IMG/VR virus record: IMGVR_UViG_3300005532_000007
Coordinates: 1 to 64,000 of that record
Length of the DNA stretch: 64,000 bases
Strand: one strand, 5' to 3'
Origin: a virus
A program made the position numbers and the translations under genes. Shown here piece by piece: positions 50,100-58,217 of the stretch; the first letter of the stretch is position 1; every line of letters starts with the position of its first letter. The notes beneath the pieces are model-generated. The model was not told the origin of the DNA and searched no databases. It saw only the letters and a list, made by a program, of their open reading frames with translations.

Positions 50100-51455
50100 T
50101 GTATTCGTCATGTGACGGACGGTAAACGCGTGTGGTGTTGGCTCGGAAGGGCTATTCACGCTCCCGCATATTGGCTTCCACGTTGCAGCTACGTGCCAAC
50201 GGTTGCGATGCGTTGCCGGATCGCTGGTTCCTGCTTCACGGACTGGCCAATGCCGAGGTCTCCACAGGCTGCCACCGCATGCCCTGCGGCGGTAAGGATG
50301 TTGCGCGCCGCGTTCACGTCGGCGTGCTCGCGATGGCCGCAGGACGTGCAACGGAAGACGGCTTGGCTCTCGCGCGACTTCGCGTCCACGTGCCTGCATC
50401 GCGAACAGGTCTGGCTCGTGTACGGCGCGGGGACTTTCTTCACCTCCGTCCCGGTGTACCGGGCGGCGGAGCGTAGAGCTCGTTCGAACAGATACCAGCC
50501 CTTGTCGAGGATCGTGCGGTTCAATGCCGTCTTCGCTCGCACGTTTCGGCCGGGCTTCTCGACTGTGCCTGCAGCAGACGAAGTCATGTTCGTCGTCTTC
50601 AAGTTCTCGAGGACTACCACTGCGTATCGCACAGCGATCAAGTGGGCTAGCTGGGCGCAGAAGTCCCTACGCCTTGCTCGTGTGCGGGCGTAATGTCGTT
50701 GGATGAGTAGCCTGACCTGCTTCGACTTGCGGGAATCAATGCAAGATCGAGAACGCCGCTGGAGCAACCGCCGTAATCGCACGCGCTCTGGGGTGGTAGC
50801 AAAGAGGCGGTCATAAAACTCAGCATCGCTCGTGACGACGGCAGCTTTCACGCCTCGGTCGACACCGATCGCCGATGATGGATCCGCATGGCACTTGGGT
50901 GCCGTCTCTTCGTCATCGATACAGAATGAGACGAACCAACGTCCTGCGTCATAACTGACAGTCGCATTGCGGATTTGGCCTCCGATAGCACGTGTCCATC
51001 GGAACCGCGCCCAACCGATCTTCGGCAGCAGAACGCGAGCCCATCTCTTGTTTAACCTCTCGACACGGATCGCGTAGCCACGGGGGCATCGGAAGGTTGG
51101 CTTCCAGTAGCGCGCCGAGCGCCAATGGATCTTCCACACTCCGTGCGTTCGACAGGCCTTATCCAAGTCACGCAATGCCTGTTGGAGTACCTCGCGCGGC
51201 GCTTCTGCAAGCCAATCAGATTCGCGTCGCGCTTCCGTGAACTGACGGGACTGTTCGTTGTAAGAGATGTAGGCGTCTTTGCGCCGGTAGATGCGGCGCT
51301 GTTCCAGGGCGATGTTCCATACGTATCGGCAAGCTTCCGAGACTCGTTCCGCGTTTGCCTGTTGCTCGGGCGTGAAATCGAGCAGATACTTTCGTCCCGT
51401 CAGCACGCGAACGCCCTCATGAGAGCCATTATATGGCCGAGCACTGACAATCTCC
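50100..51455 (-). mobile_element. solo TnpB element (IS200/IS605 or IS1341-like)
   Basis: Lower-GC DNA between two leftward genes carries an intact tnpB but no tnpA. Boundaries are inferred: the start lies just after the XRE stop (51459), the end before the 49636 gene. The 90 bases past the TnpB stop may hold the right end and guide-RNA scaffold. Element ends were not verified. Confidence 0.55.
50189..51406 (-). CDS. tnpB: TnpB RNA-guided nuclease
   Basis: A 405-residue TnpB. The RuvC-like catalytic residues are visible: D183 in IGVDRGVK, E267 in VVVLENLK, and the third aspartate in HADVNAARNIL. A zinc finger lies between (CSRC and CTSC). The N-terminal RNA/DNA-binding domain (VSEACRYVWNIALEQRRIY) is present, and the C-terminus has the SVKQEPA tail common in this family. 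It therefore looks active. It would cut DNA matching a guide RNA transcribed from the element end. GTG 51406 has GAGGG 7 bases upstream and a TATAAT -10 at 51428-51433. Confidence 0.9.
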   Translation of the reverse strand: MLTGRKYLLDFTPEQQANAERVSEACRYVWNIALEQRRIYRRKDAYISYNEQSRQFTEARRESDWLAEAPREVLQQALRDLDKACRTHGVWKIHWRSARYWKPTFRCPRGYAIRVERLNKRWARVLLPKIGWARFRWTRAIGGQIRNATVSYDAGRWFVSFCIDDEETAPKCHADPSSAIGVDRGVKAAVVTSDAEFYDRLFATTPERVRLRRLLQRRSRSCIDSRKSKQVRLLIQRHYARTRARRRDFCAQLAHLIAVRYAVVVLENLKTTNMTSSAAGTVEKPGRNVRAKTALNRTILDKGWYLFERALRSAARYTGTEVKKVPAPYTSQTCSRCRHVDAKSRESQAVFRCTSCGHREHADVNAARNILTAAGHAVAACGDLGIGQSVKQEPAIRQRIATVGT

Positions 51456-51458
51456 GTG

Positions 51459-52325
51459 CTACACCGATCGGTCCATGGCCTGGTACTCGGCAGCTGCGGC
51501 GCGCAGAAACGCGGCGGCCTGCGCGCCGACCAACGCCACATCCCAGAACCGATCGAACACCCCGCGGTGGTAGGCGACGTCCTGCGGGTCGTGCAACAGC
51601 ACCTCACCACTGAGGACTTCGACGGTGACGAACCGGTCGTCGTACAGCACGAACACGTTCAGGGCCATCAGCGGCCAGCGCGCGGCGAACGGAACCAGGC
51701 CGACCTCCACGCTGGGCGCGCCGGCCTCGGCGAGATCCGCCATGTGCCCGCACTGCCCCGCCATCACGCTCAGGGGTGCGACGCGGGCGCGGATCGCGGT
51801 CTCCGTCATCAAGAACACAAACCGGCGCTCCGGATCGCGCAGCGCGTCCTGCCGGGCCATCTTCGCGTCGATCACCTGCCCGAACACCCCCGACGGCACC
51901 GTGCCCAACGCCGCGAGCGTCGCCTCCGCGTACGCCCGCGTGTGCAGCAACCCCGTCGGCACCGCCGGCAGGAAATGCCGCATCACCGCAGCCGAACGCT
52001 CCAGGCCCGCGAGCTCAGCCTGCTTGCGGTCCATCCCCCGCTGCCGGCTCGCACGACCCGACCGGTACTCCTGCGCCGCCGACCGCGCGAGCACCAAGAC
52101 CCGCGCCGCCATCTCCTCGTCAGCGCCGTACGCCTTCAGCAGCCGCTCGACATCCGAGAGCGACGGCAGTGCGCGCCCCGTCTCCACCCGGGAGATCTGC
52201 GACTGCGACATCAGCGCACGGCGTCCCGCTTCGACCCCCGACAAGCCAGTGGCCCCGCGCAGGTCGCGCAGGGCCTTGGCGAGGTCGCGACGGGTTGCCG
52301 CGGCCGGATCCGGCGGTTCAGGCAT
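51459..52325 (-). CDS. XRE regulator with DUF5753 domain
   Basis: A 288-residue actinomycete regulator. Residues about 12-70 are an XRE helix-turn-helix (LAKALRDLRGATGLSGVEAG; MSQSQISRVETGRALPS). The rest is the DUF5753 (Scr1-type) domain (VPTGLLHTRAYAEATLAALG; EVGLVPFAARWPLMALNVFV). Such genes occur with DUF397 or DUF6879 partners in Streptomyces, where they affect development or act as paired systems. The stop overlaps nothing downstream except the TnpB insertion 4 bases on. It is coupled to the DUF6879 gene. Confidence 0.85.
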   Translation of the reverse strand: MPEPPDPAAATRRDLAKALRDLRGATGLSGVEAGRRALMSQSQISRVETGRALPSLSDVERLLKAYGADEEMAARVLVLARSAAQEYRSGRASRQRGMDRKQAELAGLERSAAVMRHFLPAVPTGLLHTRAYAEATLAALGTVPSGVFGQVIDAKMARQDALRDPERRFVFLMTETAIRARVAPLSVMAGQCGHMADLAEAGAPSVEVGLVPFAARWPLMALNVFVLYDDRFVTVEVLSGEVLLHDPQDVAYHRGVFDRFWDVALVGAQAAAFLRAAAAEYQAMDRSV

Positions 52326-52837
52326 CAGGGCCGGTAGTCGGCGAACGGGATGGAGGCGGCGATCGCGGCGTCCCTGGCGCGCAGGAACGGCCCAGGGTCT
52401 GTGTCGAGCAGTTCCCGGCCGGTCTGCGTGCCGTCCTGCTCATACAGCATCGCGACCACGGCGGTGTCGTCGAACAGCCAGAAGTCGAAGTTCGGCAGCG
52501 CCTCGGGTCTCGTGGTGCGGGAAAGATCGAGGATCCGCACGTCCTCACCCGCCTGCACGCTGTACGGGTAGTACCAGCTCGTTTCGAAACGCAGGTACTC
52601 GCTCAATGGCGGGGTGAGCACGTGCACCCGGCCGATGCTTTTGCCTGCGGCGCGGGCGGTACGGATCTTGCGGTGCCAGTCCTCGTTGATTCCCGCGGGG
52701 CGTGGGGCACCGGCGCGGAAGGCGGTCAAGGCCTCGGCTTCCTGCGGCACGAGGTACTGGGGCAGTAGTTCGAGGCGCCACGCGGAGCGCTGGAAGTCCC
52801 GGAAATAGGCGGCCCAGGTCTCACCTTCCAAGCGCAC
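52325..52837 (-). CDS. DUF6879 family protein
   Basis: A 170-residue protein (WAAYFRDFQRSAWRLELLPQ; FRAGAPRPAGINEDWHRKIR; FDFWLFDDTAVVAMLYE) of the DUF6879 type, nearly always encoded beside XRE-DUF5753 regulators. GGAGG lies 6 bases before GTG 52837, which overlaps the preceding gene by 17 bases. The biochemical role of the family is not established. Confidence 0.72.
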   Translation of the reverse strand: MRLEGETWAAYFRDFQRSAWRLELLPQYLVPQEAEALTAFRAGAPRPAGINEDWHRKIRTARAAGKSIGRVHVLTPPLSEYLRFETSWYYPYSVQAGEDVRILDLSRTTRPEALPNFDFWLFDDTAVVAMLYEQDGTQTGRELLDTDPGPFLRARDAAIAASIPFADYRP

Positions 52838-53045
52838 GCGCGGCCTCCAGCAGGATCTCTCGCGGGATCTCGACAATGCCCTCCCCTGTCGGTACCGGGT
52901 GGTCGAACACGTAGCCCTGGACAGCGATGCTGCCGGTGGGGGTTTCGTAGACGGTGGGGCAGTCGTCCCCGCCGCAGGGCGGGTCGTCGTCTCCTGAGGT
53001 AGCGGGCGTGGTGGTGCAGGTTCCGGCGAGGCGGGTGAGCTGCAA
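52821..53045 (-). CDS. small partner of the XRE-DUF6879 cassette
   Basis: A 74-residue protein with a Cys/Asp-rich middle (DDDPPCGGDDCPTVYETPTG) and SIAVQGYVFDHPV then GIVEIPREILLEAARA. Short proteins like this lead DUF6879-XRE cassettes in Streptomyces. TTG 53045 is the start, with AAGGAG 7 bases upstream. It is the first gene of the three-gene operon. Confidence 0.6.
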   Translation of the reverse strand: MQLTRLAGTCTTTPATSGDDDPPCGGDDCPTVYETPTGSIAVQGYVFDHPVPTGEGIVEIPREILLEAARALGR

Positions 53046-53200
53046 GACGGGCTCCTTCGTCAGTGAGCGCTCTGATGCTGACGGTATTCAGCGTTCGCTT
53101 GGCGCGGCAAGCACCCGAGCAGGGTGATTCGCGTTCCCGCATAACCGCGCTGTGGCGAGATGGGATGCTGAGCCAATGGAAACATCCACTAGCGAAACCG

Positions 53201-53758
53201 ATGCTGATGCCTGAACCGATGCCCACACCCAACGACCACCCGCCGATCCAAGACCTCGTCATCGAGGACATCGAGAAACGCCGCCGCATCGGCATCCAGA
53301 CCTACGGCACACCGCTACAGCCGTTCAACGGCCGGCGCAGCCTCGTGGACGCATACGAGGAAGCCCTCGACCTCGCGATGTACCTGCGTCAGGCGATCTA
53401 CGAGGCCGAGCACCCGCAGCCGCCACAGCCGTCCGCGACCTGCGGCACGTGCAAAGGTCACGGGTATGTTCCGGACTGGTCGAACTTCAATCCGGAGTTC
53501 GGCGAGCCGAGGCCGAAGCCGTGCCCGACCTGTTCGATCGCTGTCGCGGGCGTCCCGGCTGACCTCGTCGCGCTGTTCGTCCAGCATGCGGCCTCGGTGG
53601 TCTTCGACGAGACGACGCCGGATGACACCCCGATCACTGCGTTGCGCGAGCAGGCGACTGCGCGGGGCCTCGCCGCGGTCATCCCGCTGATCGAGGCCCG
53701 GGCGCTCGATCGGCTGCGACCGTCGGCGGTCGCCGCGACGGGAGCGGAGCGGCCGTGA
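53201..53758 (+). CDS. MazG-like pyrophosphohydrolase-like protein with zinc ribbon
   Basis: A 185-residue protein. Residues about 15-60 (IQDLVIEDIEKRRRIGIQTY; GRRSLVDAYEEALDLAMYLR) match the all-helical MazG-like pattern with DAYEEALD acidic residues, seen in phage NTP pyrophosphohydrolases. CGTCKGHG and CPTCS form a DnaJ-like zinc ribbon near residues 85-115. The fold match is partial, so nucleotide cleavage is tentative. ATG 53201 is the likeliest start; the gene heads a rightward operon of overlapping small genes. Confidence 0.5.
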   Translation: MLMPEPMPTPNDHPPIQDLVIEDIEKRRRIGIQTYGTPLQPFNGRRSLVDAYEEALDLAMYLRQAIYEAEHPQPPQPSATCGTCKGHGYVPDWSNFNPEFGEPRPKPCPTCSIAVAGVPADLVALFVQHAASVVFDETTPDDTPITALREQATARGLAAVIPLIEARALDRLRPSAVAATGAERP

Positions 53759-54018
53759 GCGGCGGTATGCCAGAGTGGGCGCGCACCCCGACGAGCGCCC
53801 CGTTCACCCGCGCCGGCTACACCTGCAAGTGGGTGTCCACGCAGTCGCACTATCCGGAATTCCTCGACCCCGAGGACCCGACGCTGAAAATCGTCGTGTC
53901 GGTGCGCGACCGACTGCGGCGCAAACACCTGATCGACTTCGAGCCTGCGGCGTTCTTCCAGATGAGCGACGCCGTGTTCGCGGCGCAGCTACGTCCGATC
54001 GGGAGCGGTGGCGGATGA
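53755..54018 (+). CDS. 87-residue protein, unknown
   Basis: A small protein (WARTPTSAPFTRAGYTCKWV; YPEFLDPEDPTLKIVVSVRD; FEPAAFFQMSDAVFAAQLRP) with mixed alpha/beta character. GTG 53755 overlaps the previous stop and its own stop overlaps the next ATG. Function is unknown. Confidence 0.55.
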   Translation: MSGGMPEWARTPTSAPFTRAGYTCKWVSTQSHYPEFLDPEDPTLKIVVSVRDRLRRKHLIDFEPAAFFQMSDAVFAAQLRPIGSGGG

Positions 54019-54311
54019 CGAACTTCGTACACACCGACGACTACGACCAGAACCCGGAACGCCAGCTCGAGGACATGAAACGCCTCGTCGTGCTCCTCAT
54101 GAACCGGCTCGGCACAGACCGGATCGAGATCGGCTACGACGAGATCTACGAGTCGCAGCTCCAGCGCGCAGAGATCGTCATCTGGCCCGACCGGATGACG
54201 GACAAGCTGATGGTCGCCGTGCGCACGCCCAGACCGGATGAACCAGTGGACACCGAGACGCTCAACGATGCGATCATGGGCGCCGTACGGGAGGCACTCA
54301 CCGATGGCTGA
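54015..54311 (+). CDS. 98-residue acidic protein, unknown
   Basis: An acidic alpha/beta protein (MTNFVHTDDYDQNPERQLED; TDRIEIGYDEIYESQLQRAE; TETLNDAIMGAVREALTD). It overlaps both neighbours by a few bases, in the same rightward operon. No family is recognised. Confidence 0.55.
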   Translation: MTNFVHTDDYDQNPERQLEDMKRLVVLLMNRLGTDRIEIGYDEIYESQLQRAEIVIWPDRMTDKLMVAVRTPRPDEPVDTETLNDAIMGAVREALTDG

Positions 54312-54657
54312 GATCCTGCTGCGCTTGCGCGTCCTCGACCACGGCACGAACGAGCGCGCCAAAACCGACAAGCGCTGGCAGCGTTCGATCGACGTCGAAT
54401 TCCTGCCTTCGCTCGGCGATCTCATCCAGCTGTGGGGCCGCGAAGACGGTGTTCTGTCTCCGGTGCGCCGGCGCTGGTGGCGCCCGGACGGCACGCCGTT
54501 GCTCGTGCTCGCGCAGCTGAGCGTGGACAGCCCTTATACGACTCCTCCCCCGGATGAACCCGGTCTCGGGCCGAGGTGGATTCCGTGGTCTTCGGATAAG
54601 GGCGATCTCGCGGCGTGGCTGCGCTCGGCCGGCTGGGCGGTGCTCACCGATGCCTGA
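54304..54657 (+). CDS. 117-residue beta protein, unknown
   Basis: A protein with LRLRVLDHGTNERAKTDKRW, VEFLPSLGDLIQLWGREDG and WRPDGTPLLVLAQLSVDSPY, resembling a small beta-barrel. ATG 54304 lies within the end of the previous gene. Similar single-domain proteins recur in actinomycete elements. Function is unknown. Confidence 0.55.
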   Translation: MAEILLRLRVLDHGTNERAKTDKRWQRSIDVEFLPSLGDLIQLWGREDGVLSPVRRRWWRPDGTPLLVLAQLSVDSPYTTPPPDEPGLGPRWIPWSSDKGDLAAWLRSAGWAVLTDA

Positions 54658-55474
54658 GCCGGTCAATAGCCACACAATCCTGATCGACGGACCCATGGCC
54701 GGGCACTGCTGGCCGATCCCGCCGGAGTGCAAGTACTCGTACGCGATCACCGTCCCGCAACCGCTCAGCATCGCCGCGTTCGACCCGGAGAAACTCGCCA
54801 CGGTCACGGACACGCATGCGTACTACCAGCTGCGCACCGTCACCTTCACGGATCAGCTCGGCCTGGAACACGCGGTCCGGATCGGCTGGAGCAAGGCAGG
54901 TCAGCCGAACCAGCAGGATCTTCTCGAGCACGTCCCGACTGGGCTCGCCGAACAGGGCGTCATCCCGTGGGAATACGTCCCGCACACGGTCCTCGACCGC
55001 ATGGCGAAAGTCCCGATCCTCGAATACGGCGACGTCGCCAAGGACTGCGCGATCACCGTCACCAACCCGTACACCTCCTGCGTCGCAGTCCTCGATGCGT
55101 GGTGCGGCTGCGGATGGCGCACCGATCGCGTCGCACTGGACCAGCGATCCTGGCTGCTTCGCGCGGCGTACCGGCATGCGATCGGGCAGGATGCGCGGCA
55201 GGAACGCTTCAAGCAGCCGATCCGGGTCGTGTCCGCGGGCAGTGGCGGGCAGCCGGACTGCTATGCCGGGATCGCCGAGGACGAGTTCAACGAGTGCGTG
55301 TACGGGAAGTGCCGGCGCTGCAGTTGGCAGACCGAGCAGATCGAGTACTACCGCACGGGACCGTTGCAGGCCCTGTGCCAGGCGCACACGGGTCCTGATG
55401 GGGTTCGGCGTGTGCGGGATCAGTTGCTCGCATCGCTCGGGCTGCCGCCGGCCGGGGAGGCGCGGGATGGCTGA
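54650..55474 (+). CDS. 274-residue Cys-rich protein, unknown
   Basis: The largest gene of this operon. It has a beta-rich N-terminus (ILIDGPMAGHCWPIPPECKY) and two cysteine groups, AWCGCGWRTDRVALD (about residue 155) and NECVYGKCRRCSWQTEQIEY (about 220), each resembling a zinc-knuckle. A protein-nucleic-acid or protein-protein scaffold is plausible. ATG 54650 overlaps the previous stop. Confidence 0.55.
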   Translation: MPEPVNSHTILIDGPMAGHCWPIPPECKYSYAITVPQPLSIAAFDPEKLATVTDTHAYYQLRTVTFTDQLGLEHAVRIGWSKAGQPNQQDLLEHVPTGLAEQGVIPWEYVPHTVLDRMAKVPILEYGDVAKDCAITVTNPYTSCVAVLDAWCGCGWRTDRVALDQRSWLLRAAYRHAIGQDARQERFKQPIRVVSAGSGGQPDCYAGIAEDEFNECVYGKCRRCSWQTEQIEYYRTGPLQALCQAHTGPDGVRRVRDQLLASLGLPPAGEARDG

Positions 55475-55727
55475 CGAGCGTCCGGACGATGCCGCGCTCG
55501 CGTGGGCGCGCGACCAGGTCGAGCAGGTCGCCGCGAAATACGACGGGTTCGCAGAACACGAAACCAACCCGATCCTCGCGACCGCGTTCCAGCTCACCGC
55601 GCGGCTGATGCGCCTCGAGCTCTGCGGCGACCTCGACACCGACCTCGGTAAGCGCGTCATCGGCCGGTTTGAGCCCGGATTCCGCGACGAGCAGCCCGGT
55701 GAGACAACGACGAGTATCGATGCCTGA
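55467..55727 (+). CDS. small helical protein, unknown
   Basis: An 86-residue protein with helical segments (LAWARDQVEQVAAKYDGFAE; TAFQLTARLMRLELCGDL). It overlaps both neighbours in the rightward operon. No known family. Confidence 0.5.
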   Translation: MADERPDDAALAWARDQVEQVAAKYDGFAEHETNPILATAFQLTARLMRLELCGDLDTDLGKRVIGRFEPGFRDEQPGETTTSIDA

Positions 55728-56130
55728 CAACCCGCCGTGGCAGGACGTGCTGGCCGAGTACCAGCGTCTGCTCGACACGACGCCCCAAGTGCCGCGCGAG
55801 ATCGCTGCGAGCGACGGTGCGACGGTGGACGCTCTGCTCGCGGGCATTCCCAAATCTGAGCCGGGCGCGCTCGCCGGCACATTCGGCTCGATCCCGATCG
55901 TCATCGACGCGGGCCTGCCACCGGGCCGGGTTGAGCTCCGTGACCGCGACGGCAACGCCACCACCAGGCTGCGACTGGTGGCCGGGCATTGGTTCGACGA
56001 GGACGAACTGGCCGCGGCCGCCGAGTGGGCGCGGCAGATTTCCTTGACGGACAACTTCCGAATCCGCTCGTCACTGAGGATTTCCGCAGGTCCGCTCTTT
56101 GACGGTCGTTTGCCGCCCCCGGGCGTCTAG
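55720..56130 (+). CDS. 136-residue protein, unknown
   Basis: A protein with a helical start (PPWQDVLAEYQRLLDTTPQV), a beta-rich middle (GSIPIVIDAGLPPGRVELRD) and a basic end. ATG 55720 overlaps the previous stop. It ends 9 bases before the next GTG, so the operon probably continues. Confidence 0.5.
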   Translation: MPDNPPWQDVLAEYQRLLDTTPQVPREIAASDGATVDALLAGIPKSEPGALAGTFGSIPIVIDAGLPPGRVELRDRDGNATTRLRLVAGHWFDEDELAAAAEWARQISLTDNFRIRSSLRISAGPLFDGRLPPPGV

Positions 56131-56139
56131 GGTCGAGGC

Positions 56140-56598
56140 GTGGACGATGCGCAACAAGGCCGCTGGGTCGACGAGCCGCCCTTACGCGAACTCGCCACTC
56201 CCCCGCCCCACCTGATCCAGACCCACGGCGCGCAACTCGTGCGCATCTACACAATCGACGACCCAGACCCGCGCAGACACGAGGGATACACCGAAGCCCT
56301 GTTCCTCGCCTGGGCGCCGATCCCCAACAGCAGGGACTGGGCGGTGCTCGCCGCGTGGCTCTCCGCCTGGCAGGACGGTGTCCGCACCACCGGGAAGGGA
56401 CGCTACGGCTGGCTGCGGATCGTGATGCCGGCTGATATCGAGAGCGGCCGGGTGCGGGCAGTGAAGCCGTTTGTGATGGATGAGGATGAATGGCATGGCC
56501 ACCATCCTTTGGCGGAGTTCTCGATTGCGGTGCGTGCAGCTGTGGCGAGCCTGCCGGAGGGTCTGCGGGAGCGTGCGGTCAGGCCGCGCGAGACGTGA
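56140..56598 (+). CDS. 152-residue protein, unknown
   Basis: An alpha/beta protein (LIQTHGAQLVRIYTIDDPDP; GYTEALFLAWAPIPNSRDWA; WLSAWQDGVRTTGKGRYGWL). GTG 56140 begins shortly after the preceding gene. Its 3' end overlaps a convergent membrane-protein gene by 20 bases. No function is assigned. Confidence 0.5.
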   Translation: MDDAQQGRWVDEPPLRELATPPPHLIQTHGAQLVRIYTIDDPDPRRHEGYTEALFLAWAPIPNSRDWAVLAAWLSAWQDGVRTTGKGRYGWLRIVMPADIESGRVRAVKPFVMDEDEWHGHHPLAEFSIAVRAAVASLPEGLRERAVRPRET

Positions 56599-56788
56599 CG
56601 CCGCGGCGGCGCTGGTTGCGTTCCCGGACGGTGCGCAGCGCGGCCATGGGCAGCGCGGCGGCGAGCGTGCCGACCGTGAGCAGCGCGGCCAGCGCGTATC
56701 CGATTGCGGCGATCCCGAGTGTGAGCAGCCAGAAGAACAAGCCGCCGCTGACTGTGGTACGGCGTGTGGTGCGCGCGTGCACGCGCAT
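56579..56788 (-). CDS. small two-helix membrane protein
   Basis: A 69-residue protein with a basic start (MRVHARTTRRTT) and two hydrophobic helices (VSGGLFFWLLTLGIAAIGYA; LAALLTVGTLAAALPMAAL), then an Arg-rich tail. GGAGGG is 8 bases before ATG 56788. It is divergently paired with the 56865 gene. Its role is unknown; phage superinfection proteins can look like this. Confidence 0.55.
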   Translation of the reverse strand: MRVHARTTRRTTVSGGLFFWLLTLGIAAIGYALAALLTVGTLAAALPMAALRTVRERNQRRRGVTSRAA

Positions 56789-56864
56789 CGTGGTTTCCCT
56801 CCCCTGCGGCGCTTTGCCGCTACAGCACACAATACCCGCGGTCGCCGACTGCCATGCTGGGAGG

Positions 56865-57122
56865 GTGTTCTCCTTTGGTCCTTTCTCGCCGCTGCAATCG
56901 GCCATACGGGCGCAACAGGCGCAGATCGATGCGCACACCAAGCGGCACGATGACGAGCTACTCGGATTGCCGCCGCGCGGCCCGGAGTTTGGCCGTGCGC
57001 CGAGCCATGAGCCGTCGTTTCTACGCCCGGTGGAGGGGCTGCGCCCGTCGCGCGTTCCGAAGTGGCTGATCCGCTGGCGGTGGGGGCGCTATCGTGTGCG
57101 CAGGGTCGGCCGCCAGCAATAG
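56865..57122 (+). CDS. 85-residue basic protein, unknown
   Basis: A protein with FSFGPFSPLQSAIRAQQAQI and a basic Trp-rich tail (VPKWLIRWRWGRYRVRRVG). GTG 56865 directly abuts GGGAGG, so it may be leaderless or use another start. Its tail could bind nucleic acid or membrane. It is divergent from the small membrane protein gene. Confidence 0.45.
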   Translation: MFSFGPFSPLQSAIRAQQAQIDAHTKRHDDELLGLPPRGPEFGRAPSHEPSFLRPVEGLRPSRVPKWLIRWRWGRYRVRRVGRQQ

Positions 57123-57188
57123 GAACCATCTTCGCGGGCCGACCCGAGGAACCCCATCTCAAAGAGAGGGGGACGCAAAGGGAAGGGA

Positions 57189-57208
57189 GCCAGACCCTTG
57201 AGTCTGGC
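57189..57208. other. small RNA hairpin in intergenic leader
   Basis: GCCAGAC (57189-57195) and GTCTGGC (57202-57208) pair around a 6-base loop. It lies in the 233-base gap after the 57122 stop. It may be part of a structured leader for the 57356 gene. Confidence 0.35.
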
Positions 57209-57308
57209 GGGCTCCGCTAAGCCCCGAGAGGCGGTCCCTGTCCCCCGACGATGCAGGGCGTGCCTCCGATGCCGTGGCAGTGGCGGCGGGAGCAGGTGGC
57301 CCGGCGGG

Positions 57309-57334
57309 TGCCCTGGCCGACCATGGCCAGGGCA
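57309..57334. terminator. 10-bp hairpin before the 57356 gene
   Basis: TGCCCTGGCC (57309-57318) and GGCCAGGGCA (57325-57334) pair around a 6-base loop, followed rightward by TCACGCTTTAAGG. It can end transcription from the 56865 gene or attenuate the next gene, whose AAGGTG ribosome site is just beyond. Confidence 0.6.
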
Positions 57335-57355
57335 TCACGCTTTAAGGTGTCAGGC

Positions 57356-57700
57356 ATGGACAAAATCGAGGTCGCATTCAGCGTGAAGCCAGGTGACTGG
57401 ATCTGGGATGACCTCGACGTGCGCGCGGCACGGATCAGCGAAGAGCTCGCGGCGCTACAGCGCACCACCTATCCGTGGCTGACCGGGACCTGCGTGTGGA
57501 ACAGCATCGACGGCGCTGACGATGCCGTCGCCAGGACGCCGGGAAACATGGTCGTCAGCGCGGACCTGCATGATGATCAGCCGGTCACTGAGGTGCTGAC
57601 CAGGGTGACGCGGGGGATGTGCCCGGGATTCGAGTTCGAATCGATCACGGCGTCAGTGGTCCACTACGAGGACGACGAGGGCTTTGAGTTGAGTGTTTAG
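57356..57700 (+). CDS. 114-residue protein, unknown
   Basis: A protein starting DKIEVAFSVKPGDWIWDDLD with LTGTCVWNSIDGADDAVART and an acidic tail, of alpha/beta type. AAGGTG lies 7 bases before ATG 57356. Its TAG abuts the tRNA-like sequence on the other strand. Function is unknown. Confidence 0.5.
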   Translation: MDKIEVAFSVKPGDWIWDDLDVRAARISEELAALQRTTYPWLTGTCVWNSIDGADDAVARTPGNMVVSADLHDDQPVTEVLTRVTRGMCPGFEFESITASVVHYEDDEGFELSV

Positions 57701-57828
57701 TGCCGGGAGCCGGATTTGAACCGGCCTCAAACCACCTGATCGGGCCCGTTCCCCTGCGCGGAGCACGGGGCGCGGCCCGGGCTGCTCGGCCTACCGCGTG
57801 AGCGGGTACCACCTGGCATATCCCGGCA
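57701..57828 (-). tRNA. long tRNA-like structure
   Basis: Reading leftward, TGCCGGGA (57821-57828) is fully complementary to TCCCGGCA (57701-57708). A T-arm GCCGG-TTCAAAT-CCGGC stands at the right place before the 3' strand. The span of about 127 bases is too long for a standard tRNA, and no normal anticodon loop with U33 is obvious. CAGGTGGT occurs twice. It may be an intron-containing, inserted or decayed tRNA. The 8-bp acceptor recalls tRNA-Sec, but the arms do not fit. Confidence 0.5.
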
Positions 57829-57836
57829 GATCGAGG

Positions 57837-58217
57837 CTAGTCGCCGTCCGCGTCCGAACCGGGCGCCTCGTTGACGAACGGTCCGTCATGACGCTCGACG
57901 ATCAACGTGAGCTGCGGGCCCACAGTCGGCATCGGCTCGTTGGCTGGCCAATTCGTTGACCCGCGCTGCGAAAACATCCACGACCGTTCGATCACCTTGT
58001 ATCCGTCGCCGAACAACACGAGGTCGCCGACCTGCGGCGGGTGCATCGACCAGATGTCCATCAGGCTGCTGTGGTACTTGCCGGTGTCGACGGGTTCGTA
58101 CCGGTAGAGCGGCGCGCCGTCGGCTCCGAGCACGGGGTCGCCGTCGACCGTCACAGGCGTGCGGACGTAAAAGGACAGGTTGACGAGGTGGCGCTGCGGG
58201 TGCTGTTCCATGGTCAC
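57837..58217 (-). CDS. 126-residue beta-rich protein, unknown
   Basis: A protein with LVNLSFYVRTPVTVDGDPVL, PPQVGDLVLFGDGYKVIERS and a terminal strand PQLTLIVERHDG, suggesting a small barrel. The VGDLVLxGDxYxVIER pattern recurs elsewhere in actinomycete elements. GTG 58217 overlaps the upstream stop (GTGA). It ends the leftward operon that runs from about 59.6 kb. Confidence 0.55.
   Translation of the reverse strand: MTMEQHPQRHLVNLSFYVRTPVTVDGDPVLGADGAPLYRYEPVDTGKYHSSLMDIWSMHPPQVGDLVLFGDGYKVIERSWMFSQRGSTNWPANEPMPTVGPQLTLIVERHDGPFVNEAPGSDADGD

Noticed and set aside
57701-57828. Selenocysteine tRNA
   Set aside because: The 8-bp acceptor fits, but there is no UCA anticodon loop and the D-arm and long-arm pattern do not match; left as tRNA-like.
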